Part shown: piece by piece, positions 1-7,822 of the stretch
How positions within the stretch are numbered: position 1 is the stretch's first letter
How the letters are laid out: every line of letters starts with the position of its first letter
Assembly: GCA_016294035.1 (NCBI GenBank)
Contig: JAEDCT010000003.1
Span: 1-64,000, forward strand
Length of the DNA stretch: 64,000 nt
Direction: 5' to 3'
From: Treponema sp.
Lineage (GTDB): Bacteria > Spirochaetota > Spirochaetia > Treponematales > Treponemataceae
The notes under the pieces: generated by a model
The model's database searches: none
Told to the model about the DNA's origin: nothing
The model's input: the letters and a program-made list of their open reading frames with translations, nothing else
Made by a program: the position numbers and the translations under genes

Positions 1-60
1 CTTGAACAATCTTATTGTACACCTTCGGGGAAAGCTTTTTTTTGCTATAAGCATTGGCCC

Positions 61-133
61 ACCACCCGCATAGCAGGTGGTTTATTGTGAAAACACTCAG
101 CTTCGCTTCGTATTTTCACGGGCTCACGAGCCC
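61..133. repeat. Cluster of three short hairpins
   Basis: Three inverted repeats lie in a row beyond the tRNA terminator. ACCACC (61-66) pairs with GGTGGT (76-81); GTGAAAA (87-93) pairs with TTTTCAC (113-119); GGGCTC (120-125) pairs with GAGCCC (128-133) around a two-base loop. None is followed by a clean T-run on the plus strand. Such packed palindromes resemble the ends of IS200/IS605-type elements or REP-like intergenic repeats, but no transposase is present, so the identity is open. No gene is supported in 1-169. Confidence 0.5.
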
Positions 134-137
134 TAAG

Positions 138-164
138 AAAAAAACCTTCACAAAAAGTGAAGGC
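138..164 (-). terminator. Terminator of the Val-Pro-Phe tRNA operon
   Basis: On the minus strand a perfect 7-bp stem (157-163 with 145-151) with a five-base loop runs directly into a run of seven T, just after tRNA-Phe. This is a textbook intrinsic terminator. Confidence 0.85.
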
Positions 165-169
165 TTAGT

Positions 170-242
170 TGCCAGCGATCAGAATCGAACTGATGACATA
201 AGGATTTTCAGTCCTCCGCTCTACCATCTGAGCTACGCCGGC
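170..242 (-). tRNA. tRNA-Phe (GAA)
   Basis: A complete 73-nt cloverleaf. The 7-bp acceptor stem GCCGGCG/CGCTGGC has one G-U pair, and the discriminator is A. The anticodon loop CTGAAAA sits on stem GAGGA/TCCTT and reads anticodon GAA. The T loop is TTCGATT. CCA is not encoded. It is the last gene of a three-tRNA transcript. Confidence 0.96.
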
Positions 243-284
243 ATGTTCTTGACTATACCCGATTTCTCTGAATACTGTCAATAG

Positions 285-357
<73 letters not shown>

Positions 358-364
358 AAAAACT

Positions 365-438
365 TGGGCGGTGAGAGGATCGAACTCCCGACATTCTGGG
401 TGTAAACCAGACGCTCGTACCAGCTGAGCTAACCGCCC
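365..438 (-). tRNA. tRNA-Val (TAC)
   Basis: A 74-nt cloverleaf with a perfect acceptor stem GGGCGGT/ACCGCCC and discriminator A. The anticodon loop TTTACAC on stem TCTGG/CCAGA gives anticodon TAC. The T loop is TTCGATC. It is the first gene of the minus-strand tRNA operon and lies just downstream of its promoter. Confidence 0.96.
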
Positions 439-454
439 TCAAGTAAGTGTCCTA

Positions 455-483
455 ATAGTATATAATCTAAAAAAAAATGTCAA
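455..483 (-). promoter_or_regulatory. Promoter of the tRNA-Val/Pro/Phe operon
   Basis: On the minus strand a consensus -35 TTGACA (483-478) is followed after 17 nt by TACTAT (460-455). An overlapping TATACT at 15-nt spacing is an alternative. Transcription would start about 10 nt before the tRNA-Val 5-prime end. Confidence 0.7.
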
Positions 484-545
484 TATTAAATTCTAAAAAA
501 AATAAAAAAAAAAGAATTATTTTAAATAAAATCGGCCTATTTTTT

Positions 546-887
546 CTATTTTTTTCTTCCTTTTTCGTGAGAAACCCTATAGCTTGTATTATTCAAAAGA
601 TTCTCAGGTGAAACTGCTTTTTTTAACGTTTTTAAAATCATTTCACCATATTCAGCCACATCTTCACTGAAAGATACAAAAAGCTCATAAGGCTTTATTT
701 CAAGAGCACAAATTATTTTCTCAAGATTATCACAATCAGGAAATGACTTGCCGTTCTCAATTTTCGAAAGGGACACATTCGAAATACCAATTTTCTCTGC
801 CAGCCGTTCCTGAGTTATTTTCTTTTCAGAGCGTATCCTGTGAATATTTGATCCAACCAGATGTCTTAAATCAAAAGATTTAGTCAT
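546..887 (-). CDS. XRE-family helix-turn-helix regulator
   Basis: A 113-residue DNA-binding protein. An N-terminal Cro/C1-type helix-turn-helix spans about residues 8-65, with the family pattern IRSEKKITQERLAEKIG followed by SNVSLSKIENGKSFP. The remaining 45 residues are short and lysine-rich and carry no recognisable effector domain. No Shine-Dalgarno site precedes the ATG; the upstream DNA on its strand reads TAAAATTATAATATG, so a very short leader is possible, although the -35 is poor. The palindrome AATCATGTGATT at 923-934 could be its own operator. It stands alone and divergent from hup, and its targets cannot be read from the sequence. Confidence 0.8.
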   Translation of the reverse strand: MTKSFDLRHLVGSNIHRIRSEKKITQERLAEKIGISNVSLSKIENGKSFPDCDNLEKIICALEIKPYELFVSFSEDVAEYGEMILKTLKKAVSPENLLNNTSYRVSHEKGRKK

Positions 888-1128
888 ATTATAATTTTAT
901 ATTTGAAGTTAATCTTTTGAATAATCATGTGATTAAAAAAATCACTATGTATTAAACTTGAACATTAAATTAATCTAAAAACCATTATTTCCAGTTTTAA
1001 CACCTCTCTTCTAAGATTTCTGGCAAATTATCCAAAAAACAACTAGAAATTTTAATATTATTAGGTTAGAATGTCTGTCAATATGCACCAGACTAAAAGT
1101 CGGTCAAAAAAAATTATTGGAGATTAAA

Positions 1129-1407
1129 ATGAACAAAGCAGAATTGGTAGAAAAGATTGCCAAAGAAACTGGTCTTTCAAAAAAGGACACAGAAAACGTT
1201 ATTAAGAAGTTCATCGAAGTTGTATCAAAAGAAATGGCTAAGGGAAACGATGTTCAGCTTATCGGATTTGGAACATTCACAACAGGAAAGCGTGCAGCTC
1301 GTGAAGGAAGAAATCCAGCTACAGGTGAAACAATCAAGATCCCAGCATCAAAAACACCTAAGTTTAAGCCTGGAAAGGGTCTCAAGGACGCAGTAAACAA
1401 GAAATAA
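1129..1407 (+). CDS. hup: HU-family nucleoid protein
   Basis: A 92-residue histone-like DNA-binding protein that bends DNA as a dimer in the nucleoid. It begins MNKAELVEKIAKETGLSKKD and contains the signature segment GFGTFTTGKRAAREGRNPATG around residues 46-66 (the DNA-binding beta arm), ending with the usual PKFKPGKGLKDAV. The ATG at 1129 is preferred over an in-frame TTG at 1117 because GGAG at 1119-1122 lies 6 nt before this ATG. Two hairpins with T-runs follow immediately, so it is probably monocistronic. Length and sequence are typical of HU rather than IHF. Confidence 0.95.
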   Translation: MNKAELVEKIAKETGLSKKDTENVIKKFIEVVSKEMAKGNDVQLIGFGTFTTGKRAAREGRNPATGETIKIPASKTPKFKPGKGLKDAVNKK

Positions 1408-1423
1408 TCCTGCGATATTTCAA

Positions 1424-1475
1424 CTCCAGTTTTATGGAGATTTTTTTAATCCCTGTTAATTCAGGGATTTTTTAT
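1424..1475 (+). terminator. Tandem terminators after hup
   Basis: Two stem-loops with T-runs follow hup. CTCCA/TGGAG (1424-1428, 1435-1439) precedes seven T, and AATCCCTG/CAGGGATT (1448-1455, 1462-1469) precedes more T. The second is the stronger. Confidence 0.8.
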
Positions 1476-1507
1476 TTCATTTGTCACCCTTCAAGCAACT
1501 CAAACAA

Positions 1508-1536
1508 TTGACTATATATGTCAATTTTGATATTAT
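1508..1536 (+). promoter_or_regulatory. Promoter of the rpsF-ssb-rpsR-rplI operon
   Basis: TTGACT (1508-1513) is separated by exactly 17 nt from TATTAT (1531-1536). The -35 lies inside the palindrome ATTGAC-N7-GTCAAT (1507-1525), which could be an operator or chance. Confidence 0.75.
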
Positions 1537-1548
1537 TTAGTACCCCTT

Positions 1549-1568
1549 GGAGTTGCGTATGCGGCTCC
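1549..1568 (+). promoter_or_regulatory. Leader hairpin upstream of rpsF
   Basis: GGAGTTGC (1549-1556) pairs with GCGGCTCC (1561-1568) around loop GTAT, with two G-U pairs, in the roughly 60-nt leader of rpsF. S6-S18 is known to bind rpsF leaders in several bacteria, but I do not see the bulged CCG typical of that site, so an autoregulatory role is only inferred. Confidence 0.4.
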
Positions 1569-1596
1569 CATTTTAGACCATAAGGAGAACATACAA

Positions 1597-1887
1597 ATGA
1601 GAAAGTATGAACTTATGAGCATTTATCCTCTCGCAGATGATAAAGCAAAAGCAGGTCTGGACATGCTTAAGGCAGACCTCGCAAAATTCGGCGCAGAAAT
1701 TGAAAAGGAAGAGTCTTACGGAGAACGTGACCTTACTTATGAAATCAACCGCCAGAAGAGAGGCCGTTTCGTGCTTCTTACAATCAAGGCAAACCCATCA
1801 AAGATTGCTGAAATGGACGCACAGTTCAAATTCAACACAAACCTTTTGAAGTACCTCTTCGTTCTTGTTGACGAGAAAAACGCATAA
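1597..1887 (+). CDS. rpsF: Ribosomal protein S6
   Basis: This 96-residue protein of the small-subunit platform binds 16S rRNA together with S18. The sequence MRKYELMSIYPLADD, the central YGERDLTYEINRQKRGRFVL and the end NLLKYLFVLV match the S6 beta-alpha-beta fold over the full family length, without the acidic tail of enterobacteria. AAGGAG lies 10 nt before the ATG. It is the first gene of the conserved cluster rpsF-ssb-rpsR-rplI, which couples ribosome assembly with ssDNA-binding protein supply, and its partner S18 is two genes downstream. Confidence 0.96.
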   Translation: MRKYELMSIYPLADDKAKAGLDMLKADLAKFGAEIEKEESYGERDLTYEINRQKRGRFVLLTIKANPSKIAEMDAQFKFNTNLLKYLFVLVDEKNA

Positions 1888-1920
1888 GGAACGCAATCCT
1901 AAAAATCCTAAGGAGAAAAA

Positions 1921-2409
1921 ATGGCATCATCAGATTTGAACATGGTTGCACTGGTAGGACGCCTCACACGCGATGCAGAACTCAAGTATTTGGGATCAGG
2001 CAGTGCTGTGGTAAATTTGTCCATCGCTGTAAACCGCTCTAAAAAAGAAGGTGACCAGTGGATCAGCGAAGCAAACTTCTTCGATGTTACATACTTCGGA
2101 AAGGGAGCAGAAGCTGTAAGCAAATATCTTCTCAAGGGAAAACAAATTGCAGTTCAGGGCTCACTAAGACAGAGCCGCTGGGAAAAAGACGGACAGAAAT
2201 TCAGCAAGGTATCAATCCAGGCTGATTCAGTTGAACTTTTGGGCGGGGCATCCTCAAGCGGATCAAGCTCATACTCAGGTGAAGAATCTGGTTCATTCGG
2301 GGGGTATCAGCAGAAACCTTCGTTCACACCTCAGTCCAGCGGATTTGAAAGTTCACCAGACACATTTGGTGGCGACTCATCAGGATTCCCTGACGGTATT
2401 CCGTTCTAA
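1921..2409 (+). CDS. ssb: Single-stranded DNA-binding protein
   Basis: This 162-residue protein coats ssDNA during replication, repair and recombination. The OB fold occupies about residues 1-112 (NMVALVGRLTRDAELKYLGSG near the start; WISEANFFDVTYFGKGAEAVSKY in the middle). A disordered serine/glycine-rich linker follows, then the C-terminal tip DGIPF, which is the peptide that recruits partner proteins. AAGGAG precedes the ATG by 7 nt. It lies 33 nt after rpsF in the same operon. A short palindrome GTTCTAAACTTTAGAAC (2403-2419) covers its stop codon. Confidence 0.96.
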   Translation: MASSDLNMVALVGRLTRDAELKYLGSGSAVVNLSIAVNRSKKEGDQWISEANFFDVTYFGKGAEAVSKYLLKGKQIAVQGSLRQSRWEKDGQKFSKVSIQADSVELLGGASSSGSSSYSGEESGSFGGYQQKPSFTPQSSGFESSPDTFGGDSSGFPDGIPF

Positions 2410-2450
2410 ACTTTAGAACGAAAAAAAATCTAAAAGCATAGGAGCTAACT

Positions 2451-2771
2451 ATGGCAGACGAAAACGTAGAAATGAAAGAAGAAAATATGAATGCAGCTTC
2501 TCAGGAAATGTTGCAGGATTCAGGCCGCGAAGACGAATCTCGTGGTCGTGGAAAGGGAAAGGCATTCTTCCACAAGAAGGTATGTCGTTTCTGTGCAAAC
2601 AAGGCAAAGATTGATTATAAGGATTCAGATGGACTCAAGCGCTTTACAACAGAACGCGGTAAGATTCTTCCACGCCGCATTACTGGTACATGTGCTAAGC
2701 ACCAGAAGGAACTTGCAGTAGCTATCAAGAGAGCACGTGCAATCTGTTTGCTTCCATACGTTACAGAGTAA
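2451..2771 (+). CDS. rpsR: Ribosomal protein S18
   Basis: A 106-residue small-subunit protein that forms a heterodimer with S6. The core from about residue 38 (FFHKKVCRFCANKAKIDYKD) through RRITGTCAKHQKELAVAIKRAR is typical, including the CxxC pair. The first 37 residues are an acidic, glutamate-rich extension not found in E. coli S18, which has about 75 residues. The start is supported by GGAG at 2441-2444. It is the third gene of the operon. Confidence 0.95.
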   Translation: MADENVEMKEENMNAASQEMLQDSGREDESRGRGKGKAFFHKKVCRFCANKAKIDYKDSDGLKRFTTERGKILPRRITGTCAKHQKELAVAIKRARAICLLPYVTE

Positions 2772-2840
2772 ACTTAAGAAAAAAATTAGAGCAGATCCAA
2801 CTCCTGGAAACTGCCTGAAATTTATTTAGGAGCTTGAAAA

Positions 2841-3353
2841 ATGAAAGTAATTCTTAATGATGATGTTAAGCACCTCGGAGAAATGGGTGATGTAAAGAAT
2901 GTAGCTAACGGATATGCACGCAACTACCTCTTCCCTCGCGGATTGGCAGTACCATGCACACCAGAAGCTGAAGCATACTTCGAAACAAAGAAAGAAGAAA
3001 TCGAAGCACGCAAGGTACAGAAGAGAAAGGACAGCGCAAGTCTCAAGGACAAGCTGGAAGGTCTCGAAGTTGTTCTCACAATGCCAGCTGGATCAAACGG
3101 AAAGCTTTATGGTGCTGTAACAAACCTTACAGTTGCAGAATACTATGCTGCTAACGGATTCGAAATTGAACGCAAGAAGATTGAAATTCCTGGTCTCACA
3201 ATCAAGAACACAGGAAGCTACAATGCTAAGGTTCACCTCTACGAATCAACAGTTGCTGAAGTTAAGATTACTGTAAAGGCACAGGAAACAGACGACAAGG
3301 CAGCAAAGAAAGAATCAAATAAGGAAGAAGCTCCAGCTGAAAAGGCTGAATAA
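2841..3353 (+). CDS. rplI: Ribosomal protein L9
   Basis: A 170-residue large-subunit protein that binds 23S rRNA near the L1 stalk base. The N-terminal domain shows the signature NVANGYARNYLFPRGLAVPCT (about residues 20-40). A charged connecting helix (about 47-75) leads to the C-terminal domain (about 76-145). The last 20 residues are a lysine/glutamate tail. GGAG lies about 8 nt before the ATG. It ends the operon and is followed by an intrinsic terminator at 3382-3414. Confidence 0.96.
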   Translation: MKVILNDDVKHLGEMGDVKNVANGYARNYLFPRGLAVPCTPEAEAYFETKKEEIEARKVQKRKDSASLKDKLEGLEVVLTMPAGSNGKLYGAVTNLTVAEYYAANGFEIERKKIEIPGLTIKNTGSYNAKVHLYESTVAEVKITVKAQETDDKAAKKESNKEEAPAEKAE

Positions 3354-3381
3354 TTCCTGATTTTTTTATTCAAACTACTTG

Positions 3382-3414
3382 AAAGGCCATAAGAGCAATC
3401 TTGTGGCCTTTTTT
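3382..3414 (+). terminator. Terminator after rplI
   Basis: AAAGGCCA (3382-3389) pairs with TGGCCTTT (3404-3411), followed by T. It lies between rplI and dnaB, so dnaB is reached by read-through or its own promoter. Confidence 0.75.
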
Positions 3415-3428
3415 ATGCGAGGTAAGCA

Positions 3429-4766
3429 ATGGATTTAAAGGATAAGATACCACCACACAATCTGGATGCAGAAAAGGCAACTTTAGGAGCTTTACTTCTT
3501 GACTGGACCTCCATAAACGAAGTTGTTCAGTACCTTCGCAAAGATAATTTTTACAGTCAGCAGAATCAGCTTATCTATGAATCACTTCTCAATCTTTTTT
3601 CAAAAGGAACACGCGGAGACCTGCTTACACTCATAGATGACCTTACAAAAAGCGGAAATCTTGAAAAGGCAGGCGGAACAGCATACATCACTTCCCTAAC
3701 CGATTCCGTTCCAACCAGTGCAAATGTTGACTACTACGCAAAAATAGTTCTCGATCAGTCAACCAGACGAAACCTGATCAAAATATCTTCTGAAATAAAA
3801 GCTGACAGTTATGACGAGACAAAAGAAAGCCGTTCAATACTTGAAGAAGTTGAACAGAAAGTTTTCAAGCTGACAGACACAAACCAGACAACAAAAGTCA
3901 TGGGAATGGATGAAATCATCCCAAAGACTATCAACATAATCGATGCCAGATTCAAAAACAAAAACGCATTTTCAGGAATAGCATCTGGCATAACAAAGCT
4001 GGACAGCATGACAAGTGGTTTCCAGAAAAGTGAAATGATTATTGTTGGAGCAAGACCTTCAATGGGAAAAACAGCCCTGGCAATGAGCATGATGGAAAAT
4101 ATCGCCATCAACAAGAAAATTCCTTGTGGATTCTTCAGCCTTGAAATGTCTGCTGATCAAATTGGTCAGCGTCTCCTTTCACAGGTTGCAAGAATTCAGG
4201 GTACAAAACTCAAGAGCGGCCTCCTGAAATTTGAGGATTTCAAGAAACTTCAGGATGCAGCAGGAGAATGCTTTAACGCCCCACTCTACATTGTTGATAC
4301 GCCCAACATGAAACTTCTTGATCTTCGAGCAATGGCAAGGCGCATGAGAGTAAACCAGAAAGTCGAAATAATATTCATCGACTATATTGGTCTCATAACA
4401 CCAGAAAATACCGAGGCTCCATTGCATGAGCAGCAGTCAATGATTTCAAAGTCGTTGAAAAGCCTTGCACGTGAACTTGAAATTCCTATCGTTGTTCTAT
4501 GCCAGGTTGCGCGTTCAGCAGAAGGAAACGAACCGGGACTTGCAGAACTTCGAGGATCAGGTTCCATTGAACAGGATGCAGACATGGTAATGTTCATTCA
4601 TGGAGACAGAAGCAAAAACAAGGAAACAAATGAAGGATACAATCCAGTCCAGGACAGAACATTAATCGTTGCAAAACAGCGAAACGGTCCAATTGGCGAT
4701 GTTAAGGTCAGATTCTTCTCAAACTATACAAAATTTGAGAATGCTGCCGATGATGACCAGGAATAA
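3429..4766 (+). CDS. dnaB: Replicative DNA helicase DnaB
   Basis: A 445-residue hexameric ATPase that unwinds DNA ahead of the replication fork. The N-terminal helical domain (about 1-105, starting KIPPHNLDAEKATLGALLLD) binds primase. The RecA-like core carries Walker A GARPSMGKTALA at about 198-209, FFSLEMSADQIGQRLLSQ, the Walker B segment VEIIFIDYIGLI, and the C-terminal ELRGSGSIEQDADMVMFIHG. No intein is present. GAGG lies 7 nt before the ATG. Linkage to rplI is a common bacterial arrangement. The rlmK-like gene follows after one base. Confidence 0.95.
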   Translation: MDLKDKIPPHNLDAEKATLGALLLDWTSINEVVQYLRKDNFYSQQNQLIYESLLNLFSKGTRGDLLTLIDDLTKSGNLEKAGGTAYITSLTDSVPTSANVDYYAKIVLDQSTRRNLIKISSEIKADSYDETKESRSILEEVEQKVFKLTDTNQTTKVMGMDEIIPKTINIIDARFKNKNAFSGIASGITKLDSMTSGFQKSEMIIVGARPSMGKTALAMSMMENIAINKKIPCGFFSLEMSADQIGQRLLSQVARIQGTKLKSGLLKFEDFKKLQDAAGECFNAPLYIVDTPNMKLLDLRAMARRMRVNQKVEIIFIDYIGLITPENTEAPLHEQQSMISKSLKSLARELEIPIVVLCQVARSAEGNEPGLAELRGSGSIEQDADMVMFIHGDRSKNKETNEGYNPVQDRTLIVAKQRNGPIGDVKVRFFSNYTKFENAADDDQE

Positions 4767-4767
4767 T

Positions 4768-5886
4768 ATGACGCAGAACAAGATACAGTTTCAAAAGGAA
4801 CTCCTTGAAAACAGAATTGCTAAAAACCTAAAAAATCTCAGAAAATGGGCAAGAAAAAACAGAATAACGTGCTACAGAATCTATGACAAGGATATTCCGG
4901 AAATTCCGCTGGCTATTGATATTTACTCATTTCTCCCGGACCATATTGATGACAAGTTATCCCTTGCAAGGTTCATAGGCATGGTTAATGATGCAGTTAG
5001 TGCCAATTCAAAAGAAGGACTTGAATTCATAGAGCAGGAAAAAAAGAGGACTTACATTCATATGTATCTCTACGAAAGACCATATGAAAAAAACGCTGAG
5101 GAAGAAGACCAGTGGCTTTTGGAAATGAAAAAAACTATTGCCAAAGTTACGGGCATTGATGAAGAAAGAGTCATAATCAAACACAGAAGAAAGCAGACTG
5201 ATGGAGAAAAAAGATCTCAGTATGAAAAAATTGCTTCTGAAAAAACAATCAGGGGGCTTGTCCAGGAACAGGGACAGTTCTTTATTGTCAATCTGAGCGA
5301 CTACATTGACACTGGGCTTTTTTTTGATCACAGGCCATTGAGAAAACTTGTTCGTGAGGAAAGTGCAGGCAAACGAGTTCTTAACTTATTTTGCTACACA
5401 GGAAGTTTTTCTGTTTATGCTGCAGAAGGAAATGCTTCATTTGTTGAAAGCGTTGATTTATCAAATACATACATTGAATGGGCCAGGACAAACATGTCAA
5501 GAAACGGATTTGACTCCAAGGACAAATATAAATACACAACAAATGACGTGTTTGAATTTCTTGAGATAAAGTCAAAATCAACAAATGAAAACAACGTGGA
5601 AAAATATGATCTGATAGTTCTGGATCCACCCACCTTTTCAAACTCAAAGAAAACACGAAACACACTGAACATTAACAGGGACTGGCCAAAACTTGTTGAA
5701 CTATGCGCATCAATTCTTAATCCAAAGGGAACACTCTATTTCAGCACAAACAGCCGTGAATTGAAGTTTGAAGAGGAAAAATTACCTGCAGGATTCTCAT
5801 GTACGGACATATCGCAGAAAACAATTCCAGAAGACTATAGAAACCAGAAAATACACCGGGTCTGGAAAATTGTAAGGACTGAATAA
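4768..5886 (+). CDS. RlmK-type 23S rRNA (guanine-N7) methyltransferase, stand-alone
   Basis: A 372-residue class I SAM-dependent methyltransferase. It resembles the C-terminal RlmK half of E. coli RlmKL, which makes m7G2069 in 23S rRNA. Support comes from the opening ENRIAKNLKNLRKWARKN, then CYRIYDKDIPEIPLAIDIY, the YIDTGLFFDHRPLR motif, the SAM-binding LNLFCYTGSFSVYAAEG (about 213-229) and the catalytic-type LDPPTFSNSKK. The THUMP and RlmL (m2G2445) half is absent, so the protein appears to be a free RlmK. The ATG at 4768 is chosen because AGGA (4759-4762) lies 5 nt upstream; longer forms would run into dnaB. Exact target-base specificity is inferred from similarity. Confidence 0.85.
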   Translation: MTQNKIQFQKELLENRIAKNLKNLRKWARKNRITCYRIYDKDIPEIPLAIDIYSFLPDHIDDKLSLARFIGMVNDAVSANSKEGLEFIEQEKKRTYIHMYLYERPYEKNAEEEDQWLLEMKKTIAKVTGIDEERVIIKHRRKQTDGEKRSQYEKIASEKTIRGLVQEQGQFFIVNLSDYIDTGLFFDHRPLRKLVREESAGKRVLNLFCYTGSFSVYAAEGNASFVESVDLSNTYIEWARTNMSRNGFDSKDKYKYTTNDVFEFLEIKSKSTNENNVEKYDLIVLDPPTFSNSKKTRNTLNINRDWPKLVELCASILNPKGTLYFSTNSRELKFEEEKLPAGFSCTDISQKTIPEDYRNQKIHRVWKIVRTE

Positions 5887-5948
5887 ATAAAATGCCTGTA
5901 ATGATTTTTTAAGTCACTACAAGCTTGATTTCATAATTATCCACTAAA

Positions 5949-7415
5949 TTACAAAAGATTGATTCTTGTGTAGAAGCTAATATTATTGTACAGGGAAACG
6001 ATGTCTTCTTTTGAGCGATAACTTGTTGTCTTCATGTAAAGCTCATCTGCAAGGCCCAGGCTGACATTTTTTCCAACCTTATACTCAGCACTCAAATCAG
6101 ACAATGCAAAAAGTTCCCAGCCATAATCATCATTGTACTGTTCCTGATAGGCACATTTGTACACTGCATATCCATGAATTTTCCAGTCAAATATGATTCC
6201 ATTGTTCAGCTTCCAATTGAATTTTTCAACAGCTTCACATCCAAAATTATATCCATAGTCTCTTGTTGTACTAATTCCATGCTTTCCAAATGGTACTTCC
6301 AGTCCACGCCTAAAGTAGAAGTAATCACTTGTACCCATAATTATACCGCACAAATGGCTCTGCCAGGCAAAAGTTCCCCAGTCATTATTGAATCTCTGCT
6401 TGATTGCAACACCAGGGGCAACCGTTGAGAATTCCATGAATGTATTCCAGACAAAGTCAAAGTTCATTACAAGGCCAAGACTTGTATCAACATTATCACC
6501 AAAGTCACCGCTTCTTGCAAAAAGCATTCCGTCAGAAAATAAATGAACGTCATAGCAGGTCTTTTCATCCATTGAAGTACGACCTTCTCCTGAACCAAGT
6601 CCAAAGGCTCCGCCTGCCTCAACCTCAAACTGGCTGTAAGGAATGTTGGAATCATGGGTATAAGGATCATTGTACATGAAATAGAATTCAGCCACGGCAA
6701 AACCAGGGAAAAATTCCGTCATGTCATTATAATCAGGATCACCAATCCATGTTTTTGAAGCAGCAGTTCCAATACCTGCCTTGAAAGACATTTCCTTCAA
6801 AAGTCCTGTTGGTCCATTTGGTGCATGTCCGAGAATCGGGTCAGAATAAATTCTCATTGGATTAGCAACAATTGACAAAACCTTATGGTTTCTTCCCTGG
6901 GCCTCAAGTCCAAGACGATGAAACATTTCTCCAAAAATAGCACCGGCAAATCCAGAATACCACATATCATTAATGGAAGGATCATTAGTTTCACACAAAA
7001 ACTCCCAGACCAGGGAACCACAAGCTGTTACCGCAAGAGATTCTGCGAAATTAAGATTGGCATTTCTTGCAGCCATGTAATACAAACCACCCTGATATGG
7101 ATGAAGAATAAAGTTAGTCCAATACCAGTCAGTATCATACCTGATTTCCCGACCAAGAGGATCCTTAATATCGTCCCAATAAACCTGAGCCCAGCCGCTT
7201 CGGGAACCAAATCTGTCCCACGCATGAATAACACCATTGGCCACCAGCATTCCGGAAATTCCAACAAGATAGTGCTTTTCCGTGTCATTCTCATCACTCA
7301 AAGAATGGAAGAAAAACTCATCACTTTTCTCTTCCACAGCATTTTCTGCATAGGTAAATGAAGAAAACAGAACAGATAAACATAAAAATGAAAGAATTAT
7401 TTTTTTATATTTCAT
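5949..7415 (-). CDS. DUF3943 envelope protein
   Basis: A 488-residue exported protein of unknown function. A signal peptide (1-23, ending FSSFTYA) is followed by the DUF3943 region (about 60-175), recognised by WTNFILHPYQGGLYYMAARN and later EFLCETNDPSINDMWYSGF and GEMFHRLG. The remaining 300 residues are rich in aromatic and glycine residues in alternating strands (for example MFARSGDFGDNVDTSLGL), suggesting an outer-membrane beta barrel. GGAG precedes the ATG by 8 nt. It lies behind the rpmE terminator and converges with the rlmK-like gene across a 62-bp gap holding only a weak stem (TGTAATGA/TCACTACA). A role in the cell envelope is inferred only. Confidence 0.75.
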   Translation of the reverse strand: MKYKKIILSFLCLSVLFSSFTYAENAVEEKSDEFFFHSLSDENDTEKHYLVGISGMLVANGVIHAWDRFGSRSGWAQVYWDDIKDPLGREIRYDTDWYWTNFILHPYQGGLYYMAARNANLNFAESLAVTACGSLVWEFLCETNDPSINDMWYSGFAGAIFGEMFHRLGLEAQGRNHKVLSIVANPMRIYSDPILGHAPNGPTGLLKEMSFKAGIGTAASKTWIGDPDYNDMTEFFPGFAVAEFYFMYNDPYTHDSNIPYSQFEVEAGGAFGLGSGEGRTSMDEKTCYDVHLFSDGMLFARSGDFGDNVDTSLGLVMNFDFVWNTFMEFSTVAPGVAIKQRFNNDWGTFAWQSHLCGIIMGTSDYFYFRRGLEVPFGKHGISTTRDYGYNFGCEAVEKFNWKLNNGIIFDWKIHGYAVYKCAYQEQYNDDYGWELFALSDLSAEYKVGKNVSLGLADELYMKTTSYRSKEDIVSLYNNISFYTRINLL

Positions 7416-7427
7416 TTTGCTACTCCA

Positions 7428-7456
7428 ATAAAAAAACCGGCCTTTTGAGCCGGTTC
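7428..7456 (-). terminator. Terminator after rpmE
   Basis: On the minus strand ACCGGC (7454-7449) pairs with GCCGGT (7441-7436), followed by a run of T. It separates rpmE from the DUF3943 gene. Confidence 0.8.
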
Positions 7457-7466
7457 TCTATAACAC

Positions 7467-7679
7467 TTATTTAGCCTCAGATTTAACACCGTAGCGTTTG
7501 TTGAACCTATCAATACGACCTGCAGTATCAACCAGCTTCTGCTTTCCAGTATAGAATGGGTGACATGCAGAACAGATTTCAACATGAATGTCTTCTACTG
7601 TTGAGCGTGTTTCGATTACATTACCACAAACGCATGTAATCTTTGTAAGTGTGTACTTTGGATGTGTATCCTTTTTCAT
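7467..7679 (-). CDS. rpmE: Ribosomal protein L31, zinc-binding form
   Basis: A 70-residue large-subunit protein that bridges the subunits. It is the zinc-binding (C+) type: CVCG at residues 16-19 and CSAC at 36-39 supply four cysteines, in the usual frame MKKDTHPKY and HPFYTGKQKLVDTAGRIDRF. CAGGAG precedes the ATG by 6 nt. It sits between rho and an intrinsic terminator; adjacency to rho is common in bacteria. No zinc-free paralogue is seen in the window. Confidence 0.96.
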   Translation of the reverse strand: MKKDTHPKYTLTKITCVCGNVIETRSTVEDIHVEICSACHPFYTGKQKLVDTAGRIDRFNKRYGVKSEAK

Positions 7680-7822
7680 AATTACTCCTGATCTTGCCCG
7701 ACATTAAAGAAAGACCGGTTAGCTTTCGTCGTTTCTTCCCCTCACCGTTATCAATCAAGTTAATATCACAAGACAATAAATATAACTAAAATAGATAGAA
7801 TATTTTATAAAATACAAGCAAC

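Noticed and set aside
2403..2419. Palindrome GTTCTAAACTTTAGAAC at the ssb stop as a terminator
   Set aside because: It has a near-zero loop, low GC and is followed by A rather than T; the operon clearly continues into rpsR.
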